From an uncultured Agathobacter sp. (GTDB lineage: Bacteria; Bacillota; Clostridia; Lachnospirales; Lachnospiraceae), in NCBI GenBank assembly GCA_910587655.1, contig CAJUND010000012.1:1-64000 (forward strand): a DNA stretch of 64,000 bases, given 5' to 3'. Numbering within the stretch: position 1 is the stretch's first letter; every line of letters begins with the position of its first letter. The notes beneath the pieces are model-generated. The model searched no databases, was not told the DNA's origin, and was given only the letters and a program-made list of their open reading frames with translations. The translations under genes and the position numbers were made by a program. Below, piece by piece: positions 44,278 to 51,807 of the stretch.

Positions 44278-44311
44278 GAATGGAATGGAAAAAATACAGT
44301 TACAAAGCCGG

Positions 44312-44443
44312 TTATTTACACCCTCTGCAGTGGCTGCAGTCGCCGCCGCAGGAGGATTTTCCTTTTTTTCTTTCCTTACAGATACTTCTTACGGCAAAGC
44401 CTGCCGCCAGTATTAAAACTGCCAGTACAACCGCTGTTCCCAT
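44312..44443 (-). CDS. 43-residue Cys-rich membrane protein (FeoB-associated type)
   Basis: A very small gene with AGGAG 7 bases before the ATG. The N-terminal half is one membrane helix (GTAVVLAVLILAAGFAV). A basic stretch (CKERKKGKSS) and a Cys-rich tail (CGGDCSHCRGCK) follow. This matches the small proteins found after feoB in Firmicutes. No feoA or feoB lies nearby. Its promoter is overlapped by a palindrome that fits a DtxR-family operator, and the divergent gene encodes such a regulator, so iron or manganese control is likely. It lies 103 bases upstream of the ABC exporter genes and could share their transcript. Confidence 0.82.
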   Translation of the reverse strand: MGTAVVLAVLILAAGFAVRSICKERKKGKSSCGGDCSHCRGCK

Positions 44444-44497
44444 ACCATGACTCCTTTCATAAACGCATTTGCACAATCTCGTTAGTTTCCATTTAAG

Positions 44498-44529
44498 GTT
44501 AGTATATTCTAACTTTTATTAGTTGTCAA
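44498..44529 (-). promoter_or_regulatory. Consensus promoter with DtxR/IdeR-like operator over its -10
   Basis: On the minus strand TTGACA (44524-44529) and TATACT (44501-44506) are 17 bases apart. The palindrome GTTAG-TATATT-CTAAC (44498-44513) covers the -10 and resembles the half-sites of DtxR/IdeR boxes. Extra GTTAG and TTAG half-sites lie on both sides. Binding there would shut off the Cys-rich protein gene. Confidence 0.72.
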
Positions 44530-44534
44530 TGGAA

Positions 44535-44563
44535 TTGGAAGTTTTTTTATCTTGTGATATACT
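44535..44563 (+). promoter_or_regulatory. Promoter for the DtxR-family regulator
   Basis: TTGGAA (44535-44540) and TATACT (44558-44563) with a 17-base spacer, reading away from the Cys-rich gene. The leader to TTG 44641 is about 70 bases. The operator at 44498-44513 lies just upstream of the -35. Confidence 0.55.
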
Positions 44564-44640
44564 TGATATCATATACGGCAAATCAGTCGGATTTCGCAGG
44601 CAGCCCCTGCGGGAATACTATCATTTGGGAGGAAATACCA

Positions 44641-45015
44641 TTGAAAAGCAACGAGTCAGCAGAAAATTACCTGGAAACAATACTTATTTTAAGCCAAAAG
44701 CTCCCGGTTGTCCGTTCCGTGGATATCGCAAACGAACTGGGTTTCAAAAAATCCAGCGTCAGCATCGCCATGAAAAACCTCCGGGAGAAAAACCATATTA
44801 CTGTCACAGACGCCGGATTTATTTATTTGACGGACGAAGGAAAACAGATAGCAGAAATGATTTATGAACGCCACAACCTGCTTTCCGAATGCCTGATAAA
44901 GCTGGGCGTTGCACCGGAAACCGCTACCGAAGACGCCTGCCGGATTGAGCATGTCATCAGCCGGGAAAGCTTTGCTGCCTTAAAAAAATATATCGCAGAC
45001 AACCATCTGCTTTAG
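44641..45015 (+). CDS. DtxR/MntR-family metal-dependent regulator
   Basis: A 124-residue protein with the DtxR-family winged helix (SAENYLETILILSQKLPVV, VDIANELGFKKSSVSIAMKN, LTDEGKQIAEMIYERH) and the metal-binding dimer helices (RHNLLSECLIKLGVAPETA, CRIEHVISRESF). There is no SH3-like third domain, as in MntR. The start is TTG 44641 with GGGAGG 8 bases upstream; the open frame upstream is not supported. It probably represses the divergent Cys-rich gene and itself in the presence of iron or manganese. Its stop overlaps that of the convergent TtcA-like gene. Confidence 0.9.
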   Translation: MKSNESAENYLETILILSQKLPVVRSVDIANELGFKKSSVSIAMKNLREKNHITVTDAGFIYLTDEGKQIAEMIYERHNLLSECLIKLGVAPETATEDACRIEHVISRESFAALKKYIADNHLL

Positions 45016-45836
45016 TTTTTATGGTATTCGTCCAGAAAGTAATGCCTGTCCCCGTCTTTTTTATAGGCAATCACGGTATTCAGGTTTACGTTTTCCACAC
45101 TCCTGAAAATATTTTTTGCCACATAGGGATTTTTCTTTTCCAGTTCATGAATCAGGGCTTTTACCTCAGCCCTTTTGGAACTCTTATCCGTTTCTTCCCC
45201 TGCGCACTGTTCGGTAAACCGGCAGGCGCACCGTATAAAACGAAGCTCATTATAAGCCGCCCAGTGAATGATATCGTCCTCCCTGACCAGATAAAGCGGA
45301 CGGATCAGCTCCATTCCGGGAAAGTTTGTACTGTGCAGCTTCGGCATCATGGTCTGGATCTGAGCCCCGTAAAACATTCCCATGACAATCGTCTCAATTA
45401 CATCATCAAAATGATGCCCTAATGCGATTTTATTACAGCCAAGCTCCTTTGCCTTACTGTAAAGATACCCCCTCCGCATTCGCGCACACAGATAACACGG
45501 GGAATCCGTAATGTCTGCAACCGCATCAAAAATTTCCGTATGAAATACATGTACCGGTATTTCAAGAAACTTCGCATTATTCATAATCATATCGTAATTC
45601 ATCTGGTTATATCCCGGATTCATAACGAGAAATTTAACCTCAAAGTTATTTCTCCCATGCCTTTTCAGCTCCTGGAACAGTTTTGCCATCAGCATGGAAT
45701 CCTTTCCACCGGAAATACAGACGGCAATGTTATCCCCGTCCTCAATCAGCTGGTATTCATTAACCGCCCTGGTAAACTGCCGCCAGATGGTTTTTTTAAA
45801 TTTTTTGATGATGCTGCGCTCCACATCCTGATTCAT
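45012..45836 (-). CDS. TtcA-like PP-loop ATPase, tRNA thiolation type
   Basis: A 274-residue PP-loop protein: AVCISGGKDSMLMAKLFQEL, the CxxC of DSPCYLCARMRRGYLY, IALGHHFDDVIETIVMGMF, and a third Cys in IRCACRFTEQC. These match TtcA-type enzymes, which use an iron-sulfur cluster to 2-thiolate cytidine 32 of some tRNAs. The start is ATG 45836 with AGGGG upstream. The open frame extends further, but that extension runs through a repeat and a tRNA gene and is not real. The exact tRNA target is unknown. Confidence 0.9.
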   Translation of the reverse strand: MNQDVERSIIKKFKKTIWRQFTRAVNEYQLIEDGDNIAVCISGGKDSMLMAKLFQELKRHGRNNFEVKFLVMNPGYNQMNYDMIMNNAKFLEIPVHVFHTEIFDAVADITDSPCYLCARMRRGYLYSKAKELGCNKIALGHHFDDVIETIVMGMFYGAQIQTMMPKLHSTNFPGMELIRPLYLVREDDIIHWAAYNELRFIRCACRFTEQCAGEETDKSSKRAEVKALIHELEKKNPYVAKNIFRSVENVNLNTVIAYKKDGDRHYFLDEYHKN

Positions 45837-45854
45837 CTTTTTACCCCTGCAGAA

Positions 45855-45928
45855 CATCAGCCCATGATAAATTTGCCTTACGGCAAATGGGCTGACGCTA
45901 CATGTCAAGTTTTCATAAAAACTTGACA
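45855..45928. repeat. Two-hairpin interspersed repeat, copy C
   Basis: Read on the minus strand: hairpin I TGTCAAGTTTT/AAAACTTGACA (45903-45928), linker TGTAGCG, hairpin II with outer stem TCAGCCCA/TGGGCTGA (45888-45895 with 45857-45864) and inner stem TTTGCC/GGCAAA, plus an unpaired TTTATCA on the 3' side. The architecture matches copies A and B but the stem sequences differ. Confidence 0.72.
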
Positions 45929-45948
45929 CAATCAAAAAACGTTCTGAT

Positions 45949-45979
45949 AAAAAAAGAAACCAAACATGCATTTGGTTTC
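45949..45979 (-). terminator. Terminator after the tRNA-Gly gene
   Basis: On the minus strand GAAACCAAA/TTTGGTTTC (6-nt loop) is followed by seven U. It begins 7 bases after the tRNA 3' end. Confidence 0.85.
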
Positions 45980-45986
45980 CAGAGAG

Positions 45987-46057
45987 AGCAGATGACGGGA
46001 ATCGAACCCGCCTCCCCAGCTTGGGAAGCTGGTATTCTACCGATGAACTACATCTGC
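45987..46057 (-). tRNA. tRNA-Gly, anticodon CCC
   Basis: A 71-base tRNA. The acceptor stem is GCAGATG/CATCTGC, the anticodon stem CCAGC/GCTGG encloses loop TTCCCAA (anticodon CCC, reads GGG), and the T loop is GGTTCGATTCC. The discriminator is U and CCA is not encoded. A TATAAT lies upstream at 46097-46102, and a strong terminator follows, so it is a single-gene unit. Confidence 0.97.
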
Positions 46058-46154
46058 ATGGTATCATGCGGGACTCTCACGCCCTCCTATTTTTCTATTA
46101 TAACACAGTACCTGTGAAAAGTCATCCATTTTTTACAAAAAAACACTGCAGCTT

Positions 46155-47486
46155 TTAATAATGATACCGCTTCCTCTGCGTCACCAGAAACAGTACCGTC
46201 AGAACAAGCGTCAGCCCCTCTGCCGCCACAACCGCCAGCCAGATCCCGTCAAGCCCCATAATGACCGGCAGCACGAATACTGCTGCCACCTGGAACACAA
46301 GGGTTCTCATAAATGAAAGGAACGCCGAGATTTTTCCATTGTTTAATCCGGTAAAAAAAGCCGATCCAAACACATTATATCCGCAGATGAGAAACGAAAG
46401 GGAATAAACTGCCAGTCCCCTGCCCGTCATATCACAGAGTGTTTTATCATATCCGACAAACAGTCCGGCAAGCGGCCTTGCCAGAAGCTCGGACGCCGCT
46501 GTCATCACAACTGCCACAACTGTCGTAAAAACAAGGCTTTTTTTCAGCAGGTTTTTCAGTTCATCATGGTTACCGGCTCCGTAATGATAACCAATCAAAG
46601 GACCGCACCCCACTGCATACCCAAAGAAAAGCGCCATAAATATAAAAGCCATGTACAGAATCACACCGTATGCCGCCACGCCGTCCTCTCCGGCAAGCTT
46701 CATAAGCTGCCAGTTATAGAGCATTCCAACCACAGACGACGACAGGTTCGTCATCATTTCAGATGCGCCGTTGGAACATGCTTTTCCCAGCGCCTGCAAA
46801 TCCAGACTCGTTTTTGAAAACCGTAAAAGGCTTTTATTCGGGCGCAAAAAATAAACCGTCGGAATCATTGCACCGACAATCTGGCTTCCCGCCGTTGCAG
46901 CCGCTGCGCCGCCAATACCAAGGTCCAGCACACAGACCAGCAAAAAATCCAGAATCACATTCATCACGCCGCTTGCAAGTGAAATCATAAGTCCAAACGT
47001 CTGGCGCTCTGCTGTTACGAGAAAACTCTGATAGCTGTTCTGCAGCATGAAAAAGACATTCGATGCCAGAAGAATGCGCCCGTAAAGCACACAGTCATCC
47101 ACGATAGCATCCGTTGCACCTAATGCATATGCAATCGGACGTATCAATATAAAACCGATTGCTGACAGCAGTGCCCCTGCCACAATAATTGTAAGCACCA
47201 GCATGGTAAAAATCCGGTTTGCCCGCTCTTTTTTCCCCTCGCCAATGGTAAATGACACAAGCGCGCTGCCGCCGGTTCCAATCATAAACCCCAGTGCGCC
47301 CAGCGCCATTAACAGCGGATAAATCAGATTCAGTGCCGTAAATGCATTTTTCCCTGCGTAATTTGATACAAAAAAACCGTCCACAATTGTGTAAACGGAA
47401 GTCACTATCATCATTACCATGCAGGGAAAAACAAACCGCATCAGTTTTCGATATGTGAAATGTTCAGATAAGCCTACTTTTGCCAT
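46155..47486 (-). CDS. MATE-family efflux transporter
   Basis: A 443-residue membrane protein with 12 hydrophobic segments. Typical MATE stretches are FPCMVMMIVTSVYTIVDGFF, MIGTGGSALVSFTIGEGKKE, GVMNVILDFLLV and GCGPLIGYHYGAGNHDELK. Members export drugs or metabolites in exchange for sodium or protons. The substrate cannot be inferred. A consensus-like promoter lies just upstream. No regulator is adjacent. Confidence 0.94.
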   Translation of the reverse strand: MAKVGLSEHFTYRKLMRFVFPCMVMMIVTSVYTIVDGFFVSNYAGKNAFTALNLIYPLLMALGALGFMIGTGGSALVSFTIGEGKKERANRIFTMLVLTIIVAGALLSAIGFILIRPIAYALGATDAIVDDCVLYGRILLASNVFFMLQNSYQSFLVTAERQTFGLMISLASGVMNVILDFLLVCVLDLGIGGAAAATAGSQIVGAMIPTVYFLRPNKSLLRFSKTSLDLQALGKACSNGASEMMTNLSSSVVGMLYNWQLMKLAGEDGVAAYGVILYMAFIFMALFFGYAVGCGPLIGYHYGAGNHDELKNLLKKSLVFTTVVAVVMTAASELLARPLAGLFVGYDKTLCDMTGRGLAVYSLSFLICGYNVFGSAFFTGLNNGKISAFLSFMRTLVFQVAAVFVLPVIMGLDGIWLAVVAAEGLTLVLTVLFLVTQRKRYHY

Positions 47487-47523
47487 AAAAATCCCTGTCC
47501 TGGTTGCCTTTTGTTTTTACCGT

Positions 47524-47552
47524 AGTATAACATACCACAAAAATGGTGTAAA
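47524..47552 (-). promoter_or_regulatory. Promoter for the MATE transporter
   Basis: TTTACA (47547-47552) and TATACT (47524-47529), 17-base spacer, minus strand, immediately after the terminator of the BIG2 gene. Confidence 0.68.
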
Positions 47553-47583
47553 GAAATAAAAGAGGACATCCGCTGGATGTCCT
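47553..47583 (-). terminator. Terminator after the BIG2 protein gene
   Basis: Perfect stem AGGACATCC/GGATGTCCT (47563-47583, 3-nt loop), followed on the minus strand by CTTTTATTTC. Confidence 0.85.
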
Positions 47584-47611
47584 GCTTTCAGTATTATATT
47601 ACCCGTACGGT

Positions 47612-48649
47612 TTAGTAATATACGTAATAATAAGATGTTCCGTCAATGGAAACTTCTCCGCCTCTTAAGTCAGCTTTTTTCTTCTTTAACTTGGACTTCT
47701 TGATTGTGAAAGTGAAATCCTTTGTAGAGCCGGAAGAAACACTTACTTTTTTCTTGCTCTGCTTGTATGTACCAACGGTCTTTCCGTTTGCATCCTTAAC
47801 AGTAATCTTAATGTTGCGGAGCTCTGAAACCTTGTAAGACATACGGTTTACATATCTTGCCTTGATTACAAGATTACCCTTCTTGTCGAAAGAAACCTTA
47901 TAAGCGCTCATTGCGGTATCACCGTAGGATACATCGCTTGTTGTAATCTTTCTTGCTGTGTACTGGTTGTCCTTAACTGTTACCTTGCACTTTAAAACTG
48001 TTCCGTCTTCACACTTTGCAGAAATGGTAGCATTACCTTTCTTCTTTGCAGTAACCTTACCCTTGCTGTCTACTGTTGCAACCTTCTTGTTGCTTGATGA
48101 CCATGAGGAAACCTTGCCGTCAGTTACGGAAAGCTTCTTTGTGAAACCTGCTGTAATTGTAGCCTTGGTCTGGTTCAGCTTTGGTTCTGCTGCAGCTGAA
48201 TCAATCATTACCAGATAATCTGCTCCATCAGCGAATGTACAGCCATAAATGTAATCACCAGCCGGTAATGTCCACTCTTCCACATAACCATATGCACTGA
48301 TTCCATAAATAGATGATAAATCAATGTACTCACTGGCAGCTACAGTCAGTGGATTGTCGTTCGCAGCAAACAGGGTTCCATCTGCTTTGTAAAGAGCTAC
48401 CTGGGTTGATGTAGGCTGAACCACAGCGATTAACATGTCAACCGTTCCCTCTTTGTCAACTGTAAACGGAATCTTGACTTCCTCACCCGCATTTGCTTTT
48501 CCGTCCACATTTGCAAGAGTTGCTCCCTTTAAAGCAGAATTCTTAACTGTTGCAGCCTCAGCCGGTACTGCTGAAGCAAATACTGCTGTAAACGCAATAG
48601 CAAGCGCCAGAACCAGACTGCTGATTTTCTTTGAAACCTTTGCCTTCAT
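47612..48649 (-). CDS. Secreted BIG2 (bacterial Ig-like) domain protein
   Basis: A 345-residue secreted protein. The start is set at ATG 48649, giving a classical signal peptide (KAKVSKKISSLVLALAIAFT, cleavage near AEAA). Residues about 30-160 form a beta-rich domain of unknown type (TVDMLIAVVQPTSTQVALYK, GDYIYGCTFADGADYLVMID). Residues about 165-240 are a BIG2 Ig-like domain (NKKVATVDSKGKVTAKKKGN). The rest is a Lys-rich beta domain (KLKKKKADLRGGEV). It has no sortase motif or membrane anchor, so it is either released or bound to the wall by charge. Its codons are more AT-rich at the third position than its neighbours, which may reflect high expression. Confidence 0.88.
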   Translation of the reverse strand: MKAKVSKKISSLVLALAIAFTAVFASAVPAEAATVKNSALKGATLANVDGKANAGEEVKIPFTVDKEGTVDMLIAVVQPTSTQVALYKADGTLFAANDNPLTVAASEYIDLSSIYGISAYGYVEEWTLPAGDYIYGCTFADGADYLVMIDSAAAEPKLNQTKATITAGFTKKLSVTDGKVSSWSSSNKKVATVDSKGKVTAKKKGNATISAKCEDGTVLKCKVTVKDNQYTARKITTSDVSYGDTAMSAYKVSFDKKGNLVIKARYVNRMSYKVSELRNIKITVKDANGKTVGTYKQSKKKVSVSSGSTKDFTFTIKKSKLKKKKADLRGGEVSIDGTSYYYVYY

Positions 48650-48730
48650 AAAAATAAACCTCATCCTTTCGATTTTCTTTGACACTCCGGCTCCCCGCAG
48701 AAGAACCGGAAAGTTACCTTATGTCATATG

Positions 48731-48759
48731 ATTATACATGAATTGGCAGAAGGTGTAAA
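48731..48759 (-). promoter_or_regulatory. Promoter of the BIG2 gene, overlapped by inverted-repeat halves
   Basis: TTTACA (48754-48759), 17-base spacer, TATAAT (48731-48736) preceded by TG two bases upstream side. The spacer and -35 lie within the first of two repeat blocks described next. Confidence 0.72.
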
Positions 48760-48816
48760 TTAGAACTATTTCACAAAAATTTCACGTTTTTTGTGCATTC
48801 TGCCAATTTACGCCTT
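48741..48816. repeat. Two interleaved inverted repeats in the BIG2 / small-gene intergenic region
   Basis: X, AATTGGCAGAA (48741-48751), pairs with X' at 48798-48808. Y, AAGGTGTAAATT (48750-48761), pairs with Y' at 48805-48816 with one mismatch. The order X-Y-X'-Y' is interleaved, not nested. The first block overlaps the BIG2 promoter, so these may be paired protein-binding sites. Confidence 0.7.
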
Positions 48817-48849
48817 CCCAAAAATGAAATAAATAATTTATGAACAAGC

Positions 48850-48878
48850 TTTACACCCTGTACATATTCTGTTATAGT
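48850..48878 (+). promoter_or_regulatory. Promoter for the 54-residue gene
   Basis: TTTACA (48850-48855) and TATAGT (48873-48878), 17-base spacer, about 45 bases before the start codon. The intergenic stretch 48650-48928 thus holds divergent promoters and the inverted repeats. Confidence 0.65.
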
Positions 48879-48928
48879 TATACTAAGATAACTTATATAA
48901 ACTGCAGTATAGGAAAGTAGGTGATTGT

Positions 48929-49093
48929 ATGACACTTGAAGAACAAAGACAGGCCGCAATTGTCACATATGTTAATCTTATGAGAATTAAGGCGCATGAA
49001 ACAGGTGAAAACAAAGAACTGGACTATCAGATTAAGATTGCAAAGGTAATGCTGCAGAACTTTGGAATTGACATCGCAGAACTTGAGTATTAA
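48929..49093 (+). CDS. Unrecognised 54-residue protein
   Basis: Short gene with its own promoter and terminator and a plausible ribosome binding site (GTAGGTG). The product is soluble, with no Cys, and likely forms two helices (TLEEQRQAAIVTYVNLMRIK and LDYQIKIAKVMLQNFGIDI). No family is recognised. It is flanked by the BIG2 gene and, convergently, by the glycosyltransferase-acyltransferase gene. Confidence 0.72.
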   Translation: MTLEEQRQAAIVTYVNLMRIKAHETGENKELDYQIKIAKVMLQNFGIDIAELEY

Positions 49094-49104
49094 AACAATG
49101 TGAT

Positions 49105-49153
49105 AAAAAGGGGGGCAGAGAATATGAAACCGAATCCTCTGCCCCCTTTAAAA
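49105..49153. terminator. Bidirectional terminator between convergent genes
   Basis: GGGGGCAGAG pairs with CTCTGCCCCC, flanked by A-rich sequence on the left and TTTaaaatt on the right. It can end both the 54-residue gene (plus) and the GT8-PlsC gene (minus). Confidence 0.85.
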
Positions 49154-49161
49154 TTAATATC

Positions 49162-50964
49162 CTAACTGACAATTTTTTCCATATGCCCGTATACCAGCTT
49201 TTCCCCATACGTTTTCTCATATATTTCCTTCCAGATTTCAAAATTTTTCCTGCGCATATTCTCAACATTATCCGACCTGGAAACATTTTCCTCCGGGTAA
49301 ATGGCAGGCGCAATATGAATGGTATATTCCTGCACAAAAAAACCGTCCTCCCCAAGAATATCGCTGTCTTCCATTGTGATAAAACACGGAAGCACCGGCA
49401 CCTGGTTTCTGGCTGCAAATGTATATGCGCCTTTTTTCAGCGGCTTCGGCTTTCTGTAATTCCACCACATGCTCTGCTCCGGGTAAACCAGCATAAAATC
49501 CCCGTTTCTTAATACGGCGTCCATGGAACGCATGAATTTTTTCATGGTTTCTTTATTGGAGCTTAACGGAAACGTATAGCAGTTGCGCATCAGCATTCCG
49601 TAAAATCCGGGAAAATTCGTATAGTTTCCCTCACGAATCACGCGGTAAAACCTGCGTTTTTCCTGGCTGGAGGACTCATACGCAATCTGCATCGCAAAGC
49701 TGTCAAATGCGTTGAAATGGTTGCAGGTAATGACCGCGCCGGAATTTAATGCGTTCATGTTTTCAATTCCCTTAATCTCTTTAATTATCAGCTGTTTATT
49801 TTCCAGAATCCGGTTCAGAAAACGGCGTGCCACTTTGTATGTCAGTCTTGTCTTGATACGGCTTTTGATTTTTGTCCTCAGATAGTCAATCTCATCCGGC
49901 TTAAGCTCGCGTGTCGGCGGGTCCTCCTCGACGTCCTCGTCAAACCTGCCTTCCTGTTCGAGTCTTGCAATCTTATCCAGCACCATCAGACGGTCCTTTG
50001 ATTTTAATTTCCCGCTTTTTAACAAATTCAGATAGTTGTTTTCGTTTGCAGTCTCCTCTGCGGCGGTACGTGCCAGACGCTCGCAGGACCTGGCGTCGTT
50101 TTCCCTCTGCCTGTCGGTATAGGCATTTAACTCTGCCTCAATCTGCCCGCAGACTTCGGTCTGTTTCGCATAATTCCAGAAGTATTCCTTCATCCTGCAG
50201 TCCCTGTAATGCCATGGCTTGGACACCATAATATAATGAATCATGCAGATTTCCTCTTCTTTTACCGGAAGCTGTCCAAACATTTCCACATTCCATTTCT
50301 GCGGAATCCAGAACACCCTGTCCTTACAGATCAGATTCAGGTAATCCTCGTCCTGCGTTACCACAAAGCGGTACACCGGAAGCAGCTCCATAAACTGGTC
50401 CAGTACATGGTTGTTCCGAAACTGTTCACAGTTAATTAACAGCATTCCCGCATTAAAAAAACGGTGTCTGTCAATACCCAGTACGTTTTCCACATAAGTA
50501 CCGTACACATCCTCCTGTATCATTACCTGCTCGTTGCATGCGCCCACATAGCAGTCCCCGATTTCATGGAAATAAAACTCTGCCAGGTCTCCGGTCACAA
50601 TGGTGTCGCTGTCGATATACACCGCCTTGTCATACTCCGGAAACATCTCCGCAATAAACAGACGGTAATAGGTGGTTTTTGTATAATAATCGCGTACCGG
50701 AAGGCGGTCTTTGATCGTTTCCAGATACTCCGCCACACCGTCAAACTGAATGGAAAACTGCTCATTTTCCATGGCAAGTATGACATGTTTCATCTCATCG
50801 GAAATGTCCGTATGAAGCACGTGCACCTGGTATTTTACATCTGCTTTTGCATTTTCCATAACAGACTTAAGGGACACTGCGGTATACTTTGCAAAATTGT
50901 TATCGCAGGCATAAAAAACCGGTATAACTTCTGACGTTTTGTTTTTTAATTCTGTATGATCCAT
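49162..50964 (-). CDS. Fusion of GT8 glycosyltransferase and PlsC-type acyltransferase
   Basis: A 600-residue two-enzyme protein. Residues about 14-270 are a GT8 glycosyltransferase: VFYACDNNFAKYTAVSLKSV, the metal-binding DxD in AVYIDSDTIVTGDL, FFNAGMLLINCEQF and IHYIMVSKPW. A helical linker (270-385) is rich in Arg and Glu. Residues about 400-590 are an acyltransferase with ITCNHFNAFDS (HxxxxD) and MLVYPEQSMW (motif III region). Together they could build an acylated sugar, for example a glycolipid or a modified wall polymer; this is inference. It overlaps the upstream GT8 gene by 19 bases. Confidence 0.88.
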   Translation of the reverse strand: MDHTELKNKTSEVIPVFYACDNNFAKYTAVSLKSVMENAKADVKYQVHVLHTDISDEMKHVILAMENEQFSIQFDGVAEYLETIKDRLPVRDYYTKTTYYRLFIAEMFPEYDKAVYIDSDTIVTGDLAEFYFHEIGDCYVGACNEQVMIQEDVYGTYVENVLGIDRHRFFNAGMLLINCEQFRNNHVLDQFMELLPVYRFVVTQDEDYLNLICKDRVFWIPQKWNVEMFGQLPVKEEEICMIHYIMVSKPWHYRDCRMKEYFWNYAKQTEVCGQIEAELNAYTDRQRENDARSCERLARTAAEETANENNYLNLLKSGKLKSKDRLMVLDKIARLEQEGRFDEDVEEDPPTRELKPDEIDYLRTKIKSRIKTRLTYKVARRFLNRILENKQLIIKEIKGIENMNALNSGAVITCNHFNAFDSFAMQIAYESSSQEKRRFYRVIREGNYTNFPGFYGMLMRNCYTFPLSSNKETMKKFMRSMDAVLRNGDFMLVYPEQSMWWNYRKPKPLKKGAYTFAARNQVPVLPCFITMEDSDILGEDGFFVQEYTIHIAPAIYPEENVSRSDNVENMRRKNFEIWKEIYEKTYGEKLVYGHMEKIVS

Positions 50965-51794
50965 TCTTTCTCCTCCACATATTTTTTCTTTAATTCCATG
51001 TATTCAGATAAAATGTCATCAAAGTCATAGTAATGAAATACCCTGTGAACTTTTCCGACATCCCACTGCTTGATATTGTCCGTATGCGGGTACGGCAGGT
51101 AAAACAGCCGTTTGGAAAAATGTCTTACCACTGTGGATTTATGCAGAAATTTCTGGTCGTTGTATTTCTGCGGCAGCATTTTCTTTCTGGTGGTGCTTCT
51201 AATAATCGCGCTCTGGTCTGCAAAAACCAGTTTCTTTGTTTTTATCAGTCTGCGTGATTTTTCCAGAAGCCCTGTTTTTCTTATTTCCTCCATATTCAAT
51301 AAAAGTACGCCCGCATTGATATAATTGGGATAAACCAGGTATTTTCCGTAATGGTCGCGCGCCGCTGCATATTCATACCCGGTGATATCCGTATCATACA
51401 AAAGGCGGATGTCCCGGTTGAACAGAAGATCCACATCCAGGTACAGAAGCTTATCCGGCATTCCCGGAATCTGGTCCGCCAGAAGCCTCAGCAGCGTATA
51501 CGGGGAACAGTACGCATCCTCATTCGGACAGTAGGCAAATTCCCTTTCATAATCTTTCGTTACATCAATAAGGATTACCTCGTTTTCTTTATTGCAGCTT
51601 TTTGCCACTGCATCCAGAAACTTCGCCATCTGTGCGGAAATTGCCGTATATTCCGGTTTTATCCTTATCATGTCCATGGTATAGATAAATATACGAAAAG
51701 GCTCTTTCGTCCGTGTTCTTCTAAAAATGGAAAGCATACAGCTTAATATGCCGTCAAAGACCTTTTCATTTCCTGAAAACAGTATATTAATCAT
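50946..51794 (-). CDS. GT8-family glycosyltransferase
   Basis: A 282-residue GT8 protein: INILFSGNEKVFDGILSCML at the start, DxD in LLYLDVDLLFNRDI, and INAGVLLLNMEEIRKTG. The C-terminal HYYDFDDILSEYMELKKKY is charged and helical. It would transfer a hexose from a nucleotide sugar in the cytoplasm; the acceptor is unknown. GAGGAG precedes the ATG. It is between a free PlsC-type gene (13-base gap) and the GT8-PlsC fusion (19-base overlap), so all three form one operon. Confidence 0.9.
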   Translation of the reverse strand: MINILFSGNEKVFDGILSCMLSIFRRTRTKEPFRIFIYTMDMIRIKPEYTAISAQMAKFLDAVAKSCNKENEVILIDVTKDYEREFAYCPNEDAYCSPYTLLRLLADQIPGMPDKLLYLDVDLLFNRDIRLLYDTDITGYEYAAARDHYGKYLVYPNYINAGVLLLNMEEIRKTGLLEKSRRLIKTKKLVFADQSAIIRSTTRKKMLPQKYNDQKFLHKSTVVRHFSKRLFYLPYPHTDNIKQWDVGKVHRVFHYYDFDDILSEYMELKKKYVEEKEWIIQN

Positions 51795-51807
51795 CCACGT
51801 TCTCTCC

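Noticed and set aside
45837..46067. Open frame extending the TtcA-like gene upstream to 46067
   Set aside because: The extension translates a two-hairpin repeat and the tRNA-Gly gene; ATG 45836 has its own ribosome binding site and gives the normal family N-terminus.
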